In this document: positions 38,647 to 51,770 of the stretch, one piece after another
Layout: each line of letters starts with the position of its first letter
How positions within the stretch are numbered: position 1 is the stretch's first letter
NCBI GenBank assembly: GCA_025994075.1
Contig: JAMQGV010000017.1
Span: 1-64,000, forward strand
Source: Vicinamibacteria bacterium
Lineage (GTDB): Bacteria > Acidobacteriota > Vicinamibacteria > Fen-336
DNA length: 64,000 bases
Direction of reading: 5' to 3'
Translations under genes and position numbers: made by a program
The notes under the pieces: model-generated
Database searches by the model: none
The model's input: only the letters and a program-made list of their open reading frames with translations
What the model was told of the DNA's origin: nothing

Positions 38647-39852
38647 TCAGGCGTGGGCCGGGGCCGCGTGGGCGGCTTCCGGCTCCAGCTCGGCCTCGTG
38701 CTGCGGCACCAGCGGCCGGCTCTTGAGCTGGCGCAGGAACAGGTGGACGAACAGCGCGCCGAGTCCCACCGGGGCCAGCACGTCCATCCAGTGCGGGTGG
38801 AAGGCGGCGGACTCGGCGCCGTGGTGGCCGGCGAGGTCGGGCCCGATCATCCAGTAGGTGTCGACCAGGCGCATCAGCACCAGCCAGCCGGCGACCGGGG
38901 CCAGCAGCCGCAGCGAGCGCTTGACGTCGCGCGAGAGCATCACCGCGTAGGGCACGACGAAGTGGAACAGCACCACGAACAGCCCGAGCGCGCCCCACGC
39001 CCCGTTGACGCGGGCCAGGTAGAACGGGATCTCCTCCGGCAGGTTGCCCGACCAGATGATCAGGAACTGCGAGAGGTTGGTGTACGCCCACAGCATGTTG
39101 AAGGCGAACAGCAGCTTGCCGAGGTCGTGGATCGTGTCCTTGCGCACGACGTGGAGGAACGGCTCGTCGTGGGCGAAGCGCGCGAGCAGCACGATCGACA
39201 GCGCCATCACCGCCATCGCGGCGCCGACCAGGTAGATCACGCCGTAGATCGTCGAGAACCAGTGCGGGTTGAGCGACATGCCCCAGTCGATCGAGGCGAA
39301 GCTGACGCTCAGCACCAGCGCGACCAGGCCGCCGCCGCCCAGCGCCTGGTAGTTGGAGGACAGCCGCGGCGTCAGGCCGTCCCGGTCCTGCTCGGCGCTC
39401 CACTTGCTGAACAGCCAGGCGAACAGCGACCACAGCGCGAAGTAGAAGACCGCCCGGCCGATCCAGAACGCGCCGTTCAGGTACAGCGCCTTGTGGGCGA
39501 CGATGCGGTCGCCTTCGGCCGGGTGGGCCCACGGGTAGATCTTCGCGTAGCCGAGCAGCACCGGCAGGAACAGCACGAAGGCGAACGGCAGCGTGCGCGA
39601 CCAGGCCTCGAAGAAGCGGCGCAGCAGCGCGCCCCAGCGGCCGCCAGTCAGGTGCTGGAGCATCAGCAGGCCCAGCGCGCCGATCGGCACGGAGACCCAG
39701 AAGAAGAAGGCGAACAGGTACGAGCGCAGGAACTGCTCGACGCTCTGCATCGCGCCGAGGCCGCACACGGCGAGGGCGCCGACGCCCAGCGCCAGGGTCG
39801 GCGTCAGCATCCGCTCGAGCGCGGGCGGGACGGGGTGGGTGGCGTTCGTCAT
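38647..39852 (-). CDS. actF: Alternative complex III subunit ActF
   Basis: The second quinone-site-type membrane subunit of alternative complex III, 401 residues with about ten helices, related to ActC/NrfD. A quinol-site-like stretch (SVSFASIDWGMSLNPHWFST) matches the ActF family, where this loop is strongly conserved. It lies in the fixed order after actE. Confidence 0.92.
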   Translation of the reverse strand: MTNATHPVPPALERMLTPTLALGVGALAVCGLGAMQSVEQFLRSYLFAFFFWVSVPIGALGLLMLQHLTGGRWGALLRRFFEAWSRTLPFAFVLFLPVLLGYAKIYPWAHPAEGDRIVAHKALYLNGAFWIGRAVFYFALWSLFAWLFSKWSAEQDRDGLTPRLSSNYQALGGGGLVALVLSVSFASIDWGMSLNPHWFSTIYGVIYLVGAAMAVMALSIVLLARFAHDEPFLHVVRKDTIHDLGKLLFAFNMLWAYTNLSQFLIIWSGNLPEEIPFYLARVNGAWGALGLFVVLFHFVVPYAVMLSRDVKRSLRLLAPVAGWLVLMRLVDTYWMIGPDLAGHHGAESAAFHPHWMDVLAPVGLGALFVHLFLRQLKSRPLVPQHEAELEPEAAHAAPAHA

Positions 39853-39859
39853 GAGGGTC

Positions 39860-40471
39860 TCAGTGGGCCGCGGCGGCCGCGGGGGCCGCTCCGGACAGGG
39901 CCTTGTCCGCCTCGGCGCGGCGCGAGGCCGGCACGTCCTCGAGGCGGGCGTGCTGCGAGAGCTGCAGCGCGCGGATGTAGGCCACGATCGCCCAGCGGTC
40001 CTCGACGGCGATCTCCGCGTAGGCGGGCATCGCGCCGAAGCCGTTGGCGATCACGTCGTAGAAGTAGCCGAGCCGCTCGTTGCGCAGCCGGTCCTGGTGG
40101 AAGTTGCCCGCGGCCCGGTAGCCGCGCTGGACCACCATGCCGTTGCCGGCGCCGGTTGCGCCGTGGCACGGCGCGCAGTGGATGTTGTAGCGCTCCCGGC
40201 CACGCTCCATCCGCGCCCGGTCGATCGGGAACGGGAAGGCGTTCACGAACTGGCCCATCTCGCGGCCGGTGTAGAGATACTCGTCCTCGCGCAGGTGGCC
40301 GCGGGCGATCGTGCCCTCGACCAGCGGGCGCGCGCCACGGTGGTCGCGCCAGAAGTCGGAGGCCGCCTGGGCCTTGATCCGGGGCTGGTCGTGCATGTCC
40401 TGGCGGCAGCCGGCGCCGGCGGCGACGACGGCCACCAGCGCGAGCGCCAGCGATCGGGAGCGGGCGCTCAC
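39860..40471 (-). CDS. actE: Alternative complex III cytochrome c subunit ActE
   Basis: A 203-residue monohaem cytochrome c lipoprotein. The N-terminus has a lipobox (VAAGAGC), and the haem motif is CAPCH with a distal Met in FGAMPAYAE. In the complex it carries electrons outward from the multihaem ActA to the caa3 oxidase. GTG start overlapping the actD stop region. Confidence 0.92.
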   Translation of the reverse strand: MSARSRSLALALVAVVAAGAGCRQDMHDQPRIKAQAASDFWRDHRGARPLVEGTIARGHLREDEYLYTGREMGQFVNAFPFPIDRARMERGRERYNIHCAPCHGATGAGNGMVVQRGYRAAGNFHQDRLRNERLGYFYDVIANGFGAMPAYAEIAVEDRWAIVAYIRALQLSQHARLEDVPASRRAEADKALSGAAPAAAAAH

Positions 40472-40997
40472 GGCTGCACCTCCGCCACGGCCGCGACCCC
40501 GGGCTGGGCGGCCAGGAAGGCGCGGGTCTTCTCGACGTCGAAGAGCGGGTCCTCCGCCTCGATGCAGAGGAAGAACTTGTCGCGGCTGGCGCCGGCGAAG
40601 GCCGGCACGTTGAACACCGGGTGGTACGGCTGCGGCAGCCCGTTGAGGGCCAGCATGCCGAGCACCGCGGAGAAGGCCGCGAACAGGATCGTCGTCTCGT
40701 AGGCCGGCGGGATGAAGGCGACCCAGGAGTGGAACGGGCGGCCGCCGATGTTCATCGGGTACTCGATCACCGAGGACCAGTACTGCAGCCCGTACCCGGC
40801 CACCAGGCCGAAGATGCCGCCGGCGAGGCAGATCTTCGCGACGTGCGACTTCGGCAGCGCCAGCGCCTCGGACAGCGCCTCGATCGGGTACGGCGAGTAG
40901 GCGTCCATCTTGCGGTAGCCGGCCATGCGGGCGGCCTCGGCGGCCTCGACCACGGCCTTGGGATCGTCGAACTCGGCCATCAGGCCGTGCAGCGCGC

Positions 40998-41001
<4 letters not shown>
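40468..41001 (-). CDS. actD: Alternative complex III subunit ActD
   Basis: A 177-residue DUF3341 protein with two membrane helices (about 57-78 and 99-119). Family features: an N-terminal KMDAYSPYPIE segment and RPFHSWVAFIPPAYE between the helices. Structural subunit of the quinol:cytochrome c/oxidase complex. Its start overlaps the actC stop by 4 bp. Confidence 0.92.
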
Positions 41002-45410
<4,409 letters not shown>

Positions 45411-45414
<4 letters not shown>

Positions 45415-46061
45415 CGGTGGCACGTCGAACAGGAGGTGCGAGGCTTGAGGCCGTATTTCTTCACGAGTTCCTTGCCCAGTTCGATCTGGTTCGCCGGCGT
45501 CACGTAGGCGGCGTTGAACACCTGGTCCTGGGGCCGCACGAACTTCTCGGGGTTGCGGTGGCACTCGAGGCACCACTCCATCTGCAGCGAGTGCTCCTGC
45601 CAGGCCAGCGGCTGCAGGTCGACGCGGCCGTGGCAGGTGCTGCAGCCCATCCCCTTGTTCACGTGCGCGGAGTGGTTGAAGTACGCGAAGTCGGGCAGGT
45701 CGTTGACCTTGGTCCAGACGATCGACTTGCCGTCGCGGAAGCTCTGCCGCACGGGCTCCAGCGTCGGGCTGTCGTTCCAGATCTGCGAGTGGCAGTTCAT
45801 GCAGGTCTTGGTCGGGGGGATCCCGGCCGAGGCCGACTTCTCCACCGCGGTGTGGCAGTAGCGGCAGTCGACGCCCATGCCGCCGACGTGGTGCTGGTGC
45901 GAGAACGGGATCGGCTGCTCGCGGGTCTCGTGCTGCCTCGTGACGTAGGGCGAACGCTGCAGGTAGTAGAGCGCCCCGCCGGCGGTCACCGCGAGGATGC
46001 CGGCGGCGATGATGCTGGCCTGCGCCAGCGCGTTCGCGCTCTTCGGAAAGATCTGGGCCAT
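45411..46061 (-). CDS. actA: Alternative complex III pentahaem cytochrome ActA
   Basis: A 216-residue multihaem cytochrome anchored by one N-terminal helix (about 10-32). Five CxxCH motifs are visible: CRYCH, CMNCH, CSTCH, CLECH and CSTCH. It is the periplasmic electron exit of the complex. First gene of an operon running actABCDEF, a small membrane gene, SCO, COX2, COX1, COX3, COX4. An upstream in-frame start exists, but MAQIFPKS is the usual N-terminus. Confidence 0.94.
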
Positions 46062-46094
46062 CAGGACGAGCCTTGTTCCTCTTTTTTCGCGCAC

Positions 46095-46130
46095 GAGTCC
46101 GCGGGCGGACCAAGAGAGTCCCGCGGACTC
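46095..46130. promoter_or_regulatory. Perfect 11-bp inverted repeat upstream of actA
   Basis: GAGTCCGCGGG (46095-46105) and CCCGCGGACTC (46120-46130) form a perfect stem with a 14-nt loop, ending 34 bp before the actA ATG. It would lie in the act leader or act as an operator for the divergent act and mtnA genes. No T-run follows on either strand, so it is not a classic terminator. Confidence 0.55.
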
Positions 46131-46232
46131 AGGAGGTTCCCGCCCTGTCGACGGTCAGTCAATGCAGGGCCGGTTCAATGACGAACGCGAAACTTACTTT
46201 AACGGAACAAGCGGAGTCAAACGAAAGGAATG

Positions 46233-46251
46233 CGGCAGCTCTCCGCTGCCG
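46233..46251. promoter_or_regulatory. 7-bp inverted repeat upstream of mtnA
   Basis: CGGCAGC (46233-46239) and GCTGCCG (46245-46251) form a perfect stem with a 5-nt loop. It ends directly before the TACACT hexamer (46252-46257), so it occupies the -35 to -10 spacer of the putative mtnA promoter and could be an operator. Confidence 0.4.
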
Positions 46252-46257
46252 TACACT
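46252..46257 (+). promoter_or_regulatory. Candidate leaderless -10 element of mtnA
   Basis: TACACT ends 6 nt before the GTG start of mtnA, with no ribosome site between them. Same arrangement as at several other genes in the window. Confidence 0.4.
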
Positions 46258-46263
46258 CCCGCC

Positions 46264-47298
46264 GTGGAACCCACGGTGACGTGGCGCGACGGGCGCGTCG
46301 TGCTGATCGACCAACGCAAGCTGCCGCTGCACGAGGAGTACCTGACGCTCGGCGACCACCGGGCCGTGGCCGCCGCCATCCGCGACATGGCGGTGCGCGG
46401 CGCCCCGGCCATCGGCGTGACCGCCGCCTACGGGCTGGCGCTGGCGGTGGACGAGAGCCGGGCCGAGGGGGCCGCGCTGGCGGCCGAGTTCGAGGCGGCG
46501 GCCGGGCTGCTGGCGTCCACGCGACCGACCGCCGTCAACCTGTTCTGGGCGATCGAGCGCATGCGGGCGCGCTTCCGCGCCGGCGCCCTTCTCGACCGCG
46601 CCGCGCAGGCCGCGGCGCTGCTCGCCGAGGCGAAGGCGATCGACGCCGAAGACGTCGCCGCCTGCCGGGCGATGGGCGACCTCGGCGCGGCGCTGCTGCC
46701 GCCCGGCGCGCGCGTCCTGACCCACTGCAACGCCGGCGCGCTGGCGACCGCCGGCTACGGGACCGCGCTCGGCGTGATCCGCTCCGCCCACCGCGACGGC
46801 CGCGTCAGTCGCGTCTTCGTCGACGAGACGCGGCCGTTCCTGCAGGGCGCGCGGCTGACCGCCTGGGAGCTGCACCACGAGGGCATCCCGGCCACCCTGA
46901 TCGCCGACAACATGGCCGGCCACCTGATGGCGCGCGGCGAGATCGACGCCGTGGTGGTCGGCTCCGACCGCATCGCCCGCAACGGCGACGTCGCCAACAA
47001 GATCGGCACCTACTCGGTCGCGGTGCTGGCGAAGGAGCACGGGCTGCCGTTCTACGTCGCGGCGCCGGTGTCGACCTTCGACCTCGCCTGCCCGTCCGGG
47101 GCGGAGATCCCGATCGAGGAGCGCTCGCCGGACGAGGTCACCCACCACGGGGGCCGGCGGGTGGCGCCGGAGGGGATCGCGGTGCGCAACCCGGCCTTCG
47201 ACGTGACGCCGGCCCGCTACGTGAGCGCGATCGTCTGCGAGCGCGGCGTCGCCCGCGCGCCGTTCGAGGCCTCGCTCGCCGCCCTCGCCGGGGCCTGA
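46264..47298 (+). CDS. mtnA: Methylthioribose-1-phosphate isomerase
   Basis: A 344-residue eIF2B-like isomerase of the methionine salvage pathway, converting methylthioribose 1-phosphate to the ribulose isomer. The catalytic Cys155 ([13 protein letters not shown]) and Asp235 ([19 protein letters not shown]) are present, as is the N-terminal [13 protein letters not shown] motif. GTG start; the stop overlaps the tsaD ATG. No other methionine-salvage genes are adjacent. Confidence 0.93.
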   Translation: MEPTVTWRDGRVVLIDQRKLPLHEEYLTLGDHRAVAAAIRDMAVRGAPAIGVTAAYGLALAVDESRAEGAALAAEFEAAAGLLASTRPTAVNLFWAIERMRARFRAGALLDRAAQAAALLAEAKAIDAEDVAACRAMGDLGAALLPPGARVLTHCNAGALATAGYGTALGVIRSAHRDGRVSRVFVDETRPFLQGARLTAWELHHEGIPATLIADNMAGHLMARGEIDAVVVGSDRIARNGDVANKIGTYSVAVLAKEHGLPFYVAAPVSTFDLACPSGAEIPIEERSPDEVTHHGGRRVAPEGIAVRNPAFDVTPARYVSAIVCERGVARAPFEASLAALAGA

Positions 47299-48359
47299 TG
47301 CCCGCGTTCCGGCTGCTCGCGCTCGAGACCTCGTGCGACGAGACCGCGGCCGCCGTGCTCGAGGACGGCCGCCGCGTGCTCTCGAACGTGGTCTCCTCGC
47401 AGGCCGCGCTGCACGCGCCGTGGGGCGGCGTGGTGCCCGAGCTGGCGGCGCGCCACCACCTCGAGAACCTGGCGCCGGTGACCGAGACCGCGCTGCGCGA
47501 GGCGGGGCTGGCACTCGCCGAGGTCGACGCGGTCGCCGTCACCGCCGGCCCCGGGCTGATCGGCTCGCTGCTGGCCGGCGTGCAGTTCGCCAAGGGCCTG
47601 GCCTTCGCGGCCCGCAAGCCGCTGGTCCCGGTCCACCACATCGCCGGCCACCTGGAGGCGCCGTTCCTGGCGGCCGAAGACGAACCTGCGCTGCCGGCGA
47701 TCGCGCTGTGCGTCTCGGGCGGGCACACCTCGCTGTTCGAGATCCCGTCGCGCGGCGTCTACCGGCTGCTCGGGCGCACCCGCGACGACGCCGCAGGCGA
47801 GGCCTTCGACAAGGTCGCCAAGCTGCTCGGCCTCGGCTATCCCGGCGGGCCGGTGATCGACCGCCTCGCGGCCGGCGGCGACGACCGCGCGGTCGACTTC
47901 GCGCCCGCAAGGATCAAGGACCCGCGCCGCCAGTCCGACTTCAGCTTCAGCGGCCTCAAGACGGCGGTGCTCTATCACGTGCGGCGCGAGGGGCTGGAAC
48001 CGGTGGCGCCGGGGGCCGCGCCGCCGCGCGCGATCGTCGACCTCTGCGCCTCGTTCCAGCGCGCGGTGGTCGAGTCGCTGGTCGGGCGCATGGTGGCGGC
48101 AGCGGAGACGCGCCGCCCGCGCAGCCTGCTGCTCACGGGCGGCGTCGCCGCCAACGCGCGACTGCGGCGCGACGCCGCGACTGCGGCGCAGCGACTCGGC
48201 CTGCCGCTGTTCGTGCCGCCGCTGTCCTTGACCACCGACAACGCCGCGATGATCGCGGCCGCGGGGACCCTCGCCTGGGAGCGCGGCGAGCGCGCTTCGT
48301 GGGACCTCGAGCCCCACCCGCAGCTCGCGCTCGGCGCGCCCGCCCCTCCTGCCGCTTGA
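47298..48359 (+). CDS. tsaD: tRNA N6-threonylcarbamoyladenosine transferase
   Basis: The TsaD component of the t6A-forming complex, which transfers the threonylcarbamoyl group to A37 of ANN-decoding tRNAs. 353 residues. The signature ETSCDETAAAVL, the metal site His114/His118 (HHIAGH), the ATP-loop VSGGHTSL, and the C-terminal GGVAANARLR and TTDNAAMIA motifs are all intact. It overlaps mtnA by 1-3 bp. Confidence 0.96.
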   Translation: MPAFRLLALETSCDETAAAVLEDGRRVLSNVVSSQAALHAPWGGVVPELAARHHLENLAPVTETALREAGLALAEVDAVAVTAGPGLIGSLLAGVQFAKGLAFAARKPLVPVHHIAGHLEAPFLAAEDEPALPAIALCVSGGHTSLFEIPSRGVYRLLGRTRDDAAGEAFDKVAKLLGLGYPGGPVIDRLAAGGDDRAVDFAPARIKDPRRQSDFSFSGLKTAVLYHVRREGLEPVAPGAAPPRAIVDLCASFQRAVVESLVGRMVAAAETRRPRSLLLTGGVAANARLRRDAATAAQRLGLPLFVPPLSLTTDNAAMIAAAGTLAWERGERASWDLEPHPQLALGAPAPPAA

Positions 48360-48385
48360 CATGTTTTGACGGCCTGCACTAGCGT
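48356..48385 (+). promoter_or_regulatory. Candidate sigma70-type promoter
   Basis: TTGACA (48356-48361) and TAGCGT (48380-48385) are 18 bp apart, directly after the tsaD stop. It could drive the small gene and glycerate kinase downstream. Confidence 0.4.
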
Positions 48386-48422
48386 GGAGGTGTCACCGAG
48401 GACGACACCGGGCGGAGGCCTC

Positions 48423-48677
48423 TTGGACGCATCGAAGAATCGCGCGCTTTCCGACTTCTATCGCGAAGAGTTCCTGAAACACCTGCAGTACCTGGAGTCG
48501 AGCGGCCTCAATCGGCACGGCGGCGGCGAGCGGCTGGACCGCGTCTGTCGCCGCTTCATCGCCGACCTCGAGAGCGTGTGCTGGCGCGACGACTTCCCGC
48601 GCGTCGCCGAGACGCTGCTGCAGAACTTCGACGCGCTGACCCGCCTCTCGGAGCTGGACCCGCGCCAGAGCCACTGA
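48423..48677 (+). CDS. Small hypothetical protein
   Basis: An 84-residue mostly helical, charged protein with two Cys residues (one in RVCRRF, one in ESVCWRDD). No known family recognised. Support for coding: a TTG start with GCGGAGG 4 nt upstream, a candidate promoter 38 nt before that, and a stop that overlaps the region of the next gene's start. Could be a small regulatory or structural protein. Confidence 0.55.
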   Translation: MDASKNRALSDFYREEFLKHLQYLESSGLNRHGGGERLDRVCRRFIADLESVCWRDDFPRVAETLLQNFDALTRLSELDPRQSH

Positions 48678-48703
48678 CCCGGCCACCCGCCACCCGCGCC
48701 GCG

Positions 48704-50035
48704 TTGCGTGCGGCCGTGCGGGCCGTGCTGGACGCCGGCCTCGCCGCGGCCGACCCCGAGCCCGCCACCCGCGAAGCCCTCGCCGCGCTGGTCCGCCGCC
48801 GGGCGCTGGCGCCGCGCGGCCGCGTGGTCGCGCTGGCCGCGGGCAAGGCCGCCCCGGCGATGGCGCGCGCCGCGCGCCAGGCGCTCGGCAGCGCGCTCGA
48901 CGAGCTGCTCGTCGTCACCCACGCCCGCAGCGGGCCGCTTCCCCGCGGCGCGCGGCTGCGGCTCGCCTCGCACCCGGTGCCGGACGCGAGCAGCGTCGCC
49001 GCCGGGCGCGAGGCGCTGGCGCTCGCGGAGACGCTCGGCGAACGCGATCTGCTGCTCGTGCTGCTCTCGGGCGGCGCCTCGGCGCTGCTGTGTGCGCCGG
49101 TCCCGGGGCTGCGGCTCGCCGACAAGCAGGCCGTCACCCGCGCCCTGCTCGGCTGCGGGGCGAGCATCGACGAGATCAACGTGGTGCGCCGCCACCTGTC
49201 GGCGATCAAGGGCGGCGGCCTGCTGCGCGCGGCGGCGCCGGCACGGGTGGTGACACTCGCGCTGTCCGACGTGCTCTCCGCGGACCCGGCGGCGATCGGC
49301 AGCGGCCCCACCGCGCCGGACCCGAGCACGTTCGCGGACGCGCGCGCCGTGCTGGCGCGTCACCGGCTGCTGCGCACCGTGCCGGCCGCGGTGCGGGAGC
49401 GGCTCGAGGCGGGAGCCGGAGGCGCCATCGCAGACACGCCGAAGCCCGGCGACCCGGCCTTCCGCCGGGCGCGGTTCCAGATCGTCGGCGACAACGCGCG
49501 GAGCCTGCGCGCGTGCGCCGCCGAAGCGCGCCGCCGCGGGCTGCGGGTCGCGGTGGTCGGCGCGCCGCTCGCGGGCGAGGCCCGCGAGGTGGGTTTCGGG
49601 CTCGGCGCCCGGCTGCGCGAGCACCAGGCCGGGCTGCGCGAACCCGCGCCGCCGTGCGCGCTGCTGGCGGGCGGCGAGACGACCGTCACGCTGCGGGGCC
49701 GCGGACGCGGCGGGCGCAACCACGAGCTGGCGCTGGGCGCCGCGATGGCGCTCGCCGGCGCGCCCGGCGTCGCGATCGCGGCCAGCCTCGCGACCGACGG
49801 CCTCGACGGCAGCAGTGGAGCGGCCGGCGCGCGGGTCGACGAGCGCACGCTCGAGCAGGCTGAGGCGCGCGGGCTGCCCCCGGCAGAAGCCGCGCTGGCG
49901 CGCTCGGACAGCGCGCCGTGGCTCGCGAGAGTCGGCGCCACGCTGCGCACCGGGCCGACCGGGACCAACGTCTGCGACCTGGTGGTGATGGCCGCGCTGC
50001 CTCCCCGCGCATCGCGGCGCCCGCGGCGCCTATAA
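48704..50035 (+). CDS. Glycerate 2-kinase, MOFRL family
   Basis: A 443-residue kinase that phosphorylates D-glycerate with ATP (serine-cycle or glyoxylate metabolism). Family motifs: VVALAAGKAAPAMARAA, LLSGGASALL, DEINVVRRHLSAIKGGGL, the C-terminal MOFRL domain LAGGETTVTL and GGRNHELALGAA, and TDGLDGSSGAAGA. The start is uncertain: TTG at 48704 gives the usual length, but a CTG overlapping the upstream stop is possible. Confidence 0.87.
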   Translation: MRAAVRAVLDAGLAAADPEPATREALAALVRRRALAPRGRVVALAAGKAAPAMARAARQALGSALDELLVVTHARSGPLPRGARLRLASHPVPDASSVAAGREALALAETLGERDLLLVLLSGGASALLCAPVPGLRLADKQAVTRALLGCGASIDEINVVRRHLSAIKGGGLLRAAAPARVVTLALSDVLSADPAAIGSGPTAPDPSTFADARAVLARHRLLRTVPAAVRERLEAGAGGAIADTPKPGDPAFRRARFQIVGDNARSLRACAAEARRRGLRVAVVGAPLAGEAREVGFGLGARLREHQAGLREPAPPCALLAGGETTVTLRGRGRGGRNHELALGAAMALAGAPGVAIAASLATDGLDGSSGAAGARVDERTLEQAEARGLPPAEAALARSDSAPWLARVGATLRTGPTGTNVCDLVVMAALPPRASRRPRRL

Positions 50036-50037
50036 TC
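50032..50037 (+). promoter_or_regulatory. Perfect TATAAT hexamer before grpE
   Basis: TATAAT overlaps the last codons of the glycerate kinase gene, 39 nt before the grpE TTG start. No good -35 is seen 16-18 bp upstream. Plausible -10 for grpE. Confidence 0.45.
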
Positions 50038-50076
50038 CGGGCGTCCCTCGCGTAAGACAGCCCGGGAAGGCGCCCC

Positions 50077-50856
50077 TTGTCCGACGAACCCAAGTCCGGC
50101 CAGCCCACGGAGGCTGTGCCCGGCGCATCCAGCGAAGTGGAGGCCGCGGAGACCGAGGCCGCGCGTCGCTGGCCGACGCCGCGCCCGTTCGCCGCTCCCG
50201 CTGCGCCCGCCACCGCCGCTGCGCCCGAAGCGGCCGCGGCCGACCAGAGCCTGGCGGCCGCCCTCGAGCCGCCGCCGGAGGCGACGCTCGCCGAGGTGTG
50301 GGAGAAGCGCGCCCGGCTCACCGAAGACCGCCTGGCCCAGGTGCTCGAGGCGTTCCGCGAACTGCGCACCGAGACCGAGGAGCACCGCGAGCGCACGACG
50401 CGGGCGCTGGAGCACCGCTTCCGCCAGCAGCGCGAGCGGTTCGTGCTCAAGTTCATCGAGATCCTCGACAACCTCGACCGCGCGCTGGAGGCTGCCGAGC
50501 GCACGTTCGCGCCGGACCCGATGATCCAGGGCCTGATCCTGGTCCGCACCCAGTTGCTGCAGACGCTGCGCGAGGAGGGCCTGGAGCGGATCCCGACCCT
50601 GGGCCTGCCCTTCGACCCCGAGGTCGCCGAGTCGGTCGGGCACCTCGCGGTGGGCGACCCCGACCAGGAGCATCTCGTCGTGAAGGAAGTCCAGCGCGGC
50701 TACCGGCTCGGCGACCGCATCGCACGCCATGCGCGCGTGCTGGTCGGCCACTACGACCCCGAGGCGTTCGCCGAGGCCGAAGCCGAGGCGGCGAAGGCCG
50801 CCGAGCCGGCCGAGCCGGCCGCCGGCATCACCCCGCTGCCCGACGAGGAGACCTAG
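50077..50856 (+). CDS. grpE: GrpE-type nucleotide exchange factor
   Basis: A 259-residue protein of the GrpE family, which releases ADP from DnaK. An Ala/Pro-rich disordered start (1-60) leads to a long coiled coil (about 70-145), a four-helix part with FIEILDNLDRALEAAE, and a C-terminal beta wing with GYRLGDRIARHARVLVG, the family's end motif. It is longer than usual (about 200) at both ends. No dnaK or dnaJ is adjacent. TTG start with GGGAAGG 7 nt upstream. Confidence 0.85.
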   Translation: MSDEPKSGQPTEAVPGASSEVEAAETEAARRWPTPRPFAAPAAPATAAAPEAAAADQSLAAALEPPPEATLAEVWEKRARLTEDRLAQVLEAFRELRTETEEHRERTTRALEHRFRQQRERFVLKFIEILDNLDRALEAAERTFAPDPMIQGLILVRTQLLQTLREEGLERIPTLGLPFDPEVAESVGHLAVGDPDQEHLVVKEVQRGYRLGDRIARHARVLVGHYDPEAFAEAEAEAAKAAEPAEPAAGITPLPDEET

Positions 50857-51770
50857 AAGACGTAGGCCAGCGCGAAGCCGATCTGGGCCACCATCATCAT
50901 CCTGTACATGTGGGTCCAGGACGGGTGGTTCTCGGTCGCCGCCAGCTCTTCCGGGCGCCGCAGCAGCAGCCACGACGTGTAGATCCCGTACAGGATCAGC
51001 ACCGGCCCCAGCGTCAGCAGCAGCGCGCGGTTGCCGGTCAGGATGCCGGCGAAGACGCCGATCGGGATCAGGAAGAACGGCAGCACGAAGAAGGGCGCGA
51101 TGATCCACGCCGCCTTCGTCACGCCGTACTGGATCGGCAGCGTCGTGCAGCCGCCGGCGCGGTCGCCCTCGATGTCGGCGAAGTCCTTGGTCGAGGCGGC
51201 GCCCAGCAGGAAGGCGCCGAAGATGGCGCCGATGAACCACGGCTCCCAGTCCACCACCGTCTTCACCGTCGACCAGCCGGCGACCTTGAGCAGCACGCCG
51301 CGCGGGATCGCGATCGTGACGTTGGCCCACATCCCGCGGCGCTTGGTCCACAAGGGCGGGGCCGAGTAGGCCCAGCACAGGAACGTCGTGAAGACGACGA
51401 TCCAGAAGCACTCCCTGAGGCCGACCCCCATCGGCTTCGCCAGCCAGGCCAGCAGCCAGGCGATCGCGCAGGTGACGAGGGTGAAGCCCCAGGCCTCGGC
51501 GATCGTCAGCGTGCCGGCGGGCAGCGGCCGCTTCGGCTTGTTGACGCGGTCGATGTCGAGGTCGTAGATCTGGTTGATCGCGTTGTTGGCGGCGTTGAGC
51601 ACCGCCGCCATCAGCGTGCCCCAGATCACCGGCAGCGCCAGCTCCCAGGTGACCGGCGCCTTCTCGTGGTGGGCGCCCCAGGCGGTGACCGCGCCCGACA
51701 GCACGCCCAGCGCGGGCGGCGCCAGCGTGAACGGGCGCGCCAGCTCGACGTAGGCCTTCAGCTTGTTCAT
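50853..51770 (-). CDS. UbiA family prenyltransferase
   Basis: An integral membrane prenyltransferase, 305 residues with about nine helices, that attaches an isoprenoid chain to an aromatic or other acceptor. Both Asp-rich motifs are present: Asn66-x3-Asp70-x3-Asp74 (NQIYDLDID) and DFADIEGDRAGG. The NKPKRPLPAG segment after the first motif resembles chlorophyll synthase and geranylgeranyl-transferring members. Acceptor not predictable. It overlaps the prenol-kinase-type fusion gene by 4 bp, which hints at use of salvaged prenyl diphosphate. Confidence 0.88.
   Translation of the reverse strand: MNKLKAYVELARPFTLAPPALGVLSGAVTAWGAHHEKAPVTWELALPVIWGTLMAAVLNAANNAINQIYDLDIDRVNKPKRPLPAGTLTIAEAWGFTLVTCAIAWLLAWLAKPMGVGLRECFWIVVFTTFLCWAYSAPPLWTKRRGMWANVTIAIPRGVLLKVAGWSTVKTVVDWEPWFIGAIFGAFLLGAASTKDFADIEGDRAGGCTTLPIQYGVTKAAWIIAPFFVLPFFLIPIGVFAGILTGNRALLLTLGPVLILYGIYTSWLLLRRPEELAATENHPSWTHMYRMMMVAQIGFALAYVF

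Noticed and set aside
46095..46130. Rho-independent terminator
   Set aside because: A perfect stem, but no T-run follows on either strand, and it sits upstream of genes transcribed away from it.
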